Of a DNA stretch of 11,648 nucleotides, positions 8,586-11,648 are shown in pieces (position 1 is the first letter of the stretch; every line of letters starts with the position of its first letter). Both the position numbers and the translations under genes were made by a program. Source of the stretch: Pseudomonadota bacterium (GTDB lineage: Bacteria; Pseudomonadota; Alphaproteobacteria; Rhizobiales; Xanthobacteraceae); assembly GCA_021779635.1 (NCBI GenBank), contig JAJYAH010000147.1:1-11648 (forward strand), given 5' to 3'. The notes under the pieces are model-generated. The model was not told the origin of the DNA. It ran no database searches and saw nothing but the letters and a program-made list of their open reading frames with translations.

Positions 8586-8653
8586 AAACCAATCAATCCC
8601 GCACAGGGTCAGGCCGGCGCCTGGCGCGGCCGCCTGTTCCGCCGGGGCGCTAA
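8586..8653 (+). pseudogene. Relic of the 3' end of a hemY gene
   Basis: This stretch reads KPINPAQGQAGAWRGRLFRR, against EPVNPVQGQAGGWRGFLARW at the hemY C-terminus. By hand alignment 51 of 65 bases match 6829-6893. The relic has no ribosome-binding site, no upstream HemY sequence, and loses the stop in the equivalent place (GGC TGA against GCT AAT). It lies 47 bases after the membrane-protein gene and about 100 bases before tRNA-Thr. Either this is the ancestral hemY terminus displaced by incoming DNA that supplied a new hemY end, or it is a partial duplication. The surrounding open frame continues into the tRNA and is not a credible protein. Confidence 0.75.
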
Positions 8654-8751
8654 TCGGCTGTTCGAGGGCTTGCGTTTTTCTTGCAAAATCGTTGGCCGCC
8701 AGATATCAGGTGCGGGCGTTTCTGGAGCCTTTAGCCGAACGCGCATGGTCC

Positions 8752-8827
8752 GCCGCAATAGCTCAGTTGGTAGAGCACGTCATTCGTAATGACGGGGTCA
8801 CAGGTTCGAGTCCTGTTTGCGGCACCA
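8752..8827 (+). tRNA. tRNA-Thr (anticodon CGU, codon ACG)
   Basis: A complete 76-base cloverleaf. The acceptor stem is GCCGCAA/TTGCGGC, and the D arm is GCTC/GAGC with AGTTGGTA. The anticodon stem CGTCA/TGACG encloses loop TTCGTAA, with anticodon CGT at 8785-8787. The T arm is ACAGG/CCTGT around TTCGAGT, with discriminator A and an encoded CCA at 8825-8827. Its 3' end marks the change from conserved chromosome to accessory-looking DNA, so it is a candidate integration site. No 3' duplicate of this tRNA is visible within the window. Confidence 0.97.
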
Positions 8828-8862
8828 GCACTTAGCGGAAATTCAGGGTGTGGACAAATCGG

Positions 8863-8884
8863 TCGGGGTAAGGCCGGGGTAAGT
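8863..8884 (+). repeat. Two tandem copies of [TC]CGGGGTAAG
   Basis: TCGGGGTAAGG (8863-8873) is followed directly by CCGGGGTAAGT (8874-8884), about 35 bases after the tRNA-Thr 3' end. Related copies TTGGGGTAGTT (9960-9970) and TCGGGGTAGGC (10219-10229) occur on the same strand. Short direct repeats near an attachment site resemble integrase arm-type binding sites; this is inference only. Confidence 0.35.
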
Positions 8885-9127
8885 TGCGGCTGAGAAAATA
8901 ATTTCGGCCAACTGCGTTGACACACAACGGCTAACGGGACTAAGCCAAAGCCAGTTTTCGCGGCACGCCCTCCTGGTGCCTGTTGAATGCCGTTTCGTTT
9001 TGACGGCCGCTTTGATGGGATGCTGGCTCTGCCGGTAAGTGGCGATAGACCCGCGCAATGCCTCCCGAGATGCCGCTCCCCCTCGGCACGGGAATGAAGG
9101 CCAGTCGCACATGCAAGGCGATGGGTA

Positions 9128-9143
9128 ACTCCAATTTTGGAGT
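9128..9143. promoter_or_regulatory. Inverted repeat over the ribosome-binding site of the AlpA-like gene
   Basis: ACTCCAA and TTGGAGT are perfect 7-base arms separated by TT. The GGAG of the right arm (9139-9142) is also the best ribosome-binding site for the ATG at 9153, with ten bases of spacing. It could be an operator bound by the gene's own product, or an RNA hairpin that masks the site. Confidence 0.45.
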
Positions 9144-9152
9144 GCCGTCGCC

Positions 9153-9566
9153 ATGGCTTCTGAAACCGAAACCTATCTGAAAACCAATCAAGTCCGTGAA
9201 CGCTACGGCAATTGTAGCGCGATGTGGATCGAACGCCGCATGAAAGACAGCGGCTTTCCGCAGCCTGTCTATTTCGGCGTGCTGCGCTTCTGGCGTGTGT
9301 CCGATCTTGTCGTGTGGGATGCCGAGCAGATTAAGGCCGCACCGAAGCCGGCTCACGACATCAGTCCCGCTCACACGCCGCAGGCCCGTGCGAAGGCGCG
9401 TCGGACGAAGGAAGAGGGAAACAGGTACATTGTAGGCAGCAAAATGCCGACGTTCGCGAGCGAGCAAACGCAAACGAGTACGCGCCGTCCGCACGCGCTG
9501 CGGCAGCTCTCGCCCCGTGGCGATCTCGCTCGGGCACTCGTCGAGCAGCAGCGCTCTGGAAAGTGA
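9153..9566 (+). CDS. AlpA/excisionase-like helix-turn-helix DNA-binding protein
   Basis: A 137-residue protein with an N-terminal winged-helix/MerR-like DNA-binding fold of the AlpA type, at about residues 6-60. YLKTNQVRERYG and MWIERRMKDSGFPQPV give the two helices. YFGVLRFWRVSDLVVWDAEQ supplies the wing and the typical W..SDL..W ending. The remaining 75 residues are basic and unstructured-looking, with ARAKARRTKEEG and further Arg-rich stretches, longer than in minimal AlpA proteins. Small proteins of this type regulate or direct excision of prophages and integrative islands. Its place just inside a tRNA gene fits that role, but no integrase is in the window. The ATG at 9153 has GGAG ten bases upstream within an inverted repeat. 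The C-terminal half could be a decayed or fused extension. Confidence 0.65.
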   Translation: MASETETYLKTNQVRERYGNCSAMWIERRMKDSGFPQPVYFGVLRFWRVSDLVVWDAEQIKAAPKPAHDISPAHTPQARAKARRTKEEGNRYIVGSKMPTFASEQTQTSTRRPHALRQLSPRGDLARALVEQQRSGK

Positions 9567-9609
9567 AGGGCGCTGTCGCCTCTGATGCCTGCCAATGCTT
9601 TACGGGAGG

Positions 9610-9664
9610 GAGCACGACCTTGCCAAGGTCGGGGTCGAGGGTTCGAATCCCTTCGCCCGCTCCA
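9610..9664 (+). pseudogene. 3' fragment of tRNA-Gly(GCC), probable attachment-site remnant
   Basis: These 55 bases match the anticodon arm through CCA of an alphaproteobacterial tRNA-Gly. The anticodon stem CGACC/GGTCG encloses loop TTGCCAA (anticodon GCC), the T arm is GAGGG/CCCTT around TTCGAAT, and the 3' acceptor half CGCCCGC is followed by TCCA. The 5' acceptor half and most of the D arm are absent: the expected GCGGGCG is not found upstream, so no cloverleaf can form. Such fragments arise when an element integrates at the 3' end of a tRNA gene. The intact tRNA-Gly is not in this window. Confidence 0.8.
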
Positions 9665-9674
9665 AAGCTTTCAA

Positions 9675-9711
9675 GGGCTTAGCGCCGCAGGTGACTTGCG
9701 ACGCTAAGCCC
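9675..9711. terminator. Strong 37-base hairpin after the tRNA-Gly fragment
   Basis: GGGCTTAGCG (9675-9684) pairs perfectly with CGCTAAGCCC (9702-9711). After one C/A mismatch, CGCAGG pairs with CTTGCG (one G-T pair) around loop TGA. There is no T-run, so it may be a Rho-independent-like pause, a bidirectional barrier or a recombination site rather than a classic terminator. Confidence 0.5.
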
Positions 9712-9733
9712 TAGCTAGCAGATAGCTAGCAGA
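9712..9733 (+). repeat. Perfect 11-base tandem repeat
   Basis: TAGCTAGCAGA occurs twice, head to tail, immediately after the hairpin. Each copy contains the palindrome TAGCTA/GCTAGC. It could be a protein-binding pair near the attachment site or a slippage product. Confidence 0.6.
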
Positions 9734-9974
9734 AGCCCCCCCCGCATTCCATGTGGCATCAGGCATTGATCGGCTCGACGATAACCAACCGCGCCTCCTG
9801 AAAAACCCGCGACGACCTCCTTTTAAACCTCATCGAATGCGAGTTACGGCTGCCAAAGCGAATGGCCGAATGCGTGCGCGGATCCAGGGGCGGATCGAAT
9901 CTCTGCCAGCACATCGATCGGGTGACCGCTCGGACAAATCGAGCTTGACGGAAATCCGGTTGGGGTAGTTCTGT

Positions 9975-10032
9975 TCCGGAGCTCCGGAGTGGCGGCGGCC
10001 GCAACGCGGGGGTTAGATCCCCCCTCCGCCAC
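9975..10032 (+). other. Palindrome plus tRNA-like cruciform
   Basis: TCCGGAGCTCCGGA (9975-9988) is a perfect 14-base palindrome. Directly after it, GTGGCGG (9989-9995) pairs with CCGCCAC (10026-10032), enclosing a hairpin GGGGG-TTAGAT-CCCCC (10008-10023). The 7-bp outer stem plus a 5-bp arm recalls an acceptor stem and T arm, and the 3' end resembles tRNA-Ser (CTCCGCCA). However, there is no D or anticodon arm, and the T loop lacks TTC. It is most likely a degenerate attachment-site remnant or structured regulatory DNA. Confidence 0.35.
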
Positions 10033-10059
10033 GATATCTGGCAACGCATTTATATTGTT

Positions 10060-10072
10060 AGATATTATATCT
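10060..10072. promoter_or_regulatory. A+T-rich palindrome, possible operator
   Basis: AGATAT-T-ATATCT is a perfect 6-base inverted repeat inside an A+T-rich patch (about 10048-10078) in otherwise G+C-rich DNA. It could bind a regulator or bending protein; no promoter pair can be assigned with confidence. Confidence 0.3.
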
Positions 10073-10259
10073 TGATTGAGGTTTCGTGCCACATTCCACC
10101 CCACATTGCTCAAAGGGTAGCTGTTCTCTAAGCCGCCGCCAAAAAGAGTTCTGCCGGAATTGGCTTTCAACCCTCGTGAGCTATTCGATTACTCTCGCCG
10201 TTTTGGCGCAAGGTAGAATCGGGGTAGGCTCACTCATCTAAGTTGTGATCAGCATCACC

Positions 10260-10281
10260 GCAAAAACATTCTGATTTTTGC
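10260..10281. promoter_or_regulatory. Inverted repeat upstream of the ATPase gene
   Basis: GCAAAAA and TTTTTGC are perfect 7-base arms around CATTCTGA, 48 bases before the ATG at 10330. It is either a weak bidirectional terminator shielding the ATPase gene or an operator for it. Confidence 0.35.
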
Positions 10282-10329
10282 TGACGGTACGGGAAACGAA
10301 GGCGGGCTGTTGCCGGGTTTTCGCTTAGA

Positions 10330-11601
10330 ATGGCGGAGGGAGCGGCGGGATCAGAGGGGGATCCGGTGGATGAAATACCCGACCATGGGCCGGATCTCGT
10401 CGCCCAATTTCAAGAAACGCTCAACGAGAAGGTCTATGAAGGGATCGCCCTTCGCATTCGCACCAAAGTTCTTGGCGCTCGAAGCGACCCGGACACATCG
10501 TCCAGACGGTGGCCGTTCGAGCTAATCCAGAACGCCCACGACGCCGGGACGCGCGTGGGACGGGAAGGCATCAGTTTAACTTTCGAATATGCGGACGGCG
10601 TCTTTCGCTTCTGGCACGACGCAGCGCCCTTCACGATGGAGGAGTTCGCCTCCCTTCTTACGGGTGGATCGAGCAAGGACTTTATGTCCACCGAAACGAC
10701 TGGACGGTTCGGAACCGGGTTCCTCGTCACGCACGTACTTGCTGAGCAAGTCCATGTATCAGGCATCCTGGAAGTAAAAGGAAGCCATCGCGGTTTCGAT
10801 GTCGATTTGGACAGGCCGAACGGTGCAGAGCGGTTGCTCCAAAATGTTCAGGACTCGCTAAATTCATTGAGGCACACTCATCTTGTCGAAAGCTTGGACG
10901 ACGAGCCGACTGCCTCCTTTGAATATATTGTGGACGACGAGAAGATCGCACTCGCGGGCCTTGAAGCATTGGAAGAGGCCCTGCCGTATCTGTTCGCCAC
11001 GTGTAGGCGCCTCGGTGAGATTATTATCCGCCGCGACGAACACGAAGTCGTTTGGCGGCTCACATCCTCGACCAAGCCAAGCAGGTTTTCAAACAAGCCA
11101 ACCGAGTATCGGGTCTCGCGAGTCGAGAGCGATGGAGCCGCGAGCGATTGGCGCGTCGTTCGGGCGACGTCGGAGTTCTCATCTAAAAACGCGATCGTTG
11201 TTGCACTCGCTGGGGAGGGCGCCACGTGGTCCGTTCGAAAGCCCGGCAGACTACCCAGCATATTTCGACAACTCCCGCTCCTTGGTGGCCCCTCGCTTCC
11301 CGGATGGATAATCGTTGACGGTCAGTTCGATGTCGAACAAGAGAGGCGAACGATTTACGTCGCTGGTGAACAAGAACGTCCTCTTCGAGATGCGTTCGCT
11401 GCGCTTCCGCGCATGATGACGCAGGCGAACTCGGAAGACTGGATCGATGGCTATCGAATTGCACAACTCGCTCTACCCTCGGAAATCTCCGGCGAAACAT
11501 CGACTAAGGTGTGGACCGATGTGCTGTCTACGGCCGCCCAGAAATTGTCTGCGCATACCGGTGAAGGCGACCACGCTGTCCGGCGCATGGAGACCGCGTG
11601 A
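10330..11601 (+). CDS. GHKL-type (sacsin/Hsp90-like) ATP-binding protein
   Basis: A 423-residue protein with an N-terminal ATPase fold of the GHKL superfamily. The N box is ELIQNAHDAG at 64-73, with Asn68 the expected Mg-ATP ligand. The G1 region is FWHDAAPFT at 95-102, with Asp97 the adenine-contacting residue and Ala where Gly is usual. The lid/G2 motif is TGRFGTGF at 124-131. This box spacing, with the neighbouring LLTGGSSKDF, resembles bacterial proteins with a sacsin-like N-terminal domain. Residues 200-423 are mixed alpha/beta with no motif I can name. Relatives are often much longer, so it is either a short subunit or truncated. The ATG at 10330 has a poor ribosome-binding site; an in-frame GTG at 10366 has GAGGGGG a few bases before it and may be the true start. 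Its TGA overlaps the next start by two bases (GTGA). The role is unknown; island location and family hint at defence. Confidence 0.75.
   Translation: MAEGAAGSEGDPVDEIPDHGPDLVAQFQETLNEKVYEGIALRIRTKVLGARSDPDTSSRRWPFELIQNAHDAGTRVGREGISLTFEYADGVFRFWHDAAPFTMEEFASLLTGGSSKDFMSTETTGRFGTGFLVTHVLAEQVHVSGILEVKGSHRGFDVDLDRPNGAERLLQNVQDSLNSLRHTHLVESLDDEPTASFEYIVDDEKIALAGLEALEEALPYLFATCRRLGEIIIRRDEHEVVWRLTSSTKPSRFSNKPTEYRVSRVESDGAASDWRVVRATSEFSSKNAIVVALAGEGATWSVRKPGRLPSIFRQLPLLGGPSLPGWIIVDGQFDVEQERRTIYVAGEQERPLRDAFAALPRMMTQANSEDWIDGYRIAQLALPSEISGETSTKVWTDVLSTAAQKLSAHTGEGDHAVRRMETA
11589..11592 (+). promoter_or_regulatory. Ribosome-binding site for the overlapping downstream frame
   Basis: GGAG lies five bases before the GTG at 11598, inside the last codons of the ATPase gene. 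It supports translation of a coupled downstream gene. Confidence 0.4.
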
Positions 11602-11648
11602 TCCGGTCGATGACGACCATGGCGGCGCATGAGCTTGATGGCGCCGTT
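11598..11648 (+). CDS. Start of an unidentified downstream gene, cut by the window end
   Basis: A frame beginning at GTG 11598 (VIRSMTTMAAHELDGAV) runs open to the window edge. The GTG overlaps the ATPase stop as GTGA and has GGAG at the right distance. Internal ATG codons at 11607, 11610 or 11619 are not excluded, though only 17 codons are visible. If genuine, it is translationally coupled to the ATPase and probably its functional partner. Alternatively the frame is the continuation of a longer ATPase gene after a frameshift. No family can be recognised from this length. Confidence 0.35.
   Translation, partial: MIRSMTTMAAHELDGAV

Larger units (their letters stand above)
8828..9152. other. 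Intergenic stretch after tRNA-Thr without a convincing gene
   Basis: 325 bases. Two tandem copies of a GGGGTAAG motif lie at 8863-8884. A consensus-like -35 hexamer TTGACA is at 8917-8922, but the best -10 after it (TAAGCC at 8941) is poor. Minus-strand frames cross the region, some running under the next gene, but they have no recognisable domain or favourable codon pattern. I treat this as the edge of an island, with no supported gene. Confidence 0.5.
9567..10329. other. Gene-poor attachment/regulatory stretch between the AlpA-like and ATPase genes
   Basis: 763 bases without a supported protein gene. In order it holds a tRNA-Gly 3' fragment (9610-9664), a strong hairpin (9675-9711), an 11-base tandem repeat (9712-9733), a run of eight C (9736-9743), a palindrome and tRNA-like cruciform (9975-10032), an A+T-rich palindrome (10060-10072) and a further inverted repeat (10260-10281). 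A few short open frames cross it on both strands, none with a recognisable domain. From about 10040 onward the sequence is clearly A+T-richer than the hem region. Confidence 0.6.

Noticed and set aside
8670..8720. Promoter for tRNA-Thr (TTGCAA with AGATAT)
   Set aside because: The spacing is about 14 bases, too short for a convincing sigma-70 pair.
8583..8789. 68-aa open frame before and into tRNA-Thr
   Set aside because: Only the first part matches the HemY tail; it runs into the tRNA gene and has no ribosome-binding site. Treated as a relic.
8843..9154. Minus-strand frame starting at the CCATGG shared with the AlpA-like start
   Set aside because: The ATG is an accident of the palindromic CCATGG; the frame has no domain and no good codon pattern. 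A longer minus frame (8940-9494) under the AlpA-like gene was rejected for the same reason.
9753..10170. Short open frames on both strands between the tandem repeat and the tRNA-like structure
   Set aside because: No recognisable domain, and they conflict with one another. An AAGGAGG on the minus strand near 9820 has no start codon at a useful distance.
10123..10216. Short plus-strand frame ending in PRELFDYSRRFGAR
   Set aside because: It looks like a protein C-terminus, but a stop lies directly upstream and there is no start; too short to support as a relic.
1..11648. CRISPR array, insertion sequence or phage structural genes
   Set aside because: I saw no regularly spaced repeats, transposase motifs or phage capsid or tail domains. 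No integrase is visible in the window either.

Overview
The window is high-G+C alphaproteobacterial DNA. The best match from protein sequence, gene order and dispersed repeats is a Bradyrhizobium/Rhodopseudomonas-type organism (Nitrobacteraceae). This rests on recalled family sequences, not on a search.

Positions 1-8827 look like conserved chromosome. They hold the 3' part of a type II haloacid-dehalogenase-like HAD protein (+), then gpsA and tsaD on the minus strand with a cluster of repeat hairpins between them. A divergent intergenic region follows, filled with a dispersed repeat. A plus-strand run of hemD, a mitofilin-like inner-membrane protein gene and hemY comes next, and these usually travel together in alphaproteobacteria. 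After hemY there is a multi-pass membrane protein of glycosyltransferase-C type, then a decayed second copy of the hemY 3' end, then an intact tRNA-Thr(CGU) gene. The membrane gene is therefore bracketed by two hemY 3' ends, as if it had been inserted there.

From 8828 onward the character changes to that of a tRNA-borne genomic island. Coding density and G+C fall, and a small AlpA/excisionase-like DNA-binding protein appears. A 3' fragment of tRNA-Gly(GCC), the usual footprint of tyrosine-recombinase integration, lies at 9610-9664. Strong hairpins, a short tandem repeat, a tRNA-like cruciform and scattered copies of a GGGGTA-type motif follow in about 760 bases without a convincing gene.

The right end carries a GHKL (sacsin/Hsp90-like) ATPase of 423 residues. 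Its stop codon overlaps a GTG start, preceded by GGAG, for another frame that runs out of the window. This is the most likely piece of a less-described system, possibly defence or nucleic-acid related. Its partner or partners lie beyond the window, so no function can be assigned here.
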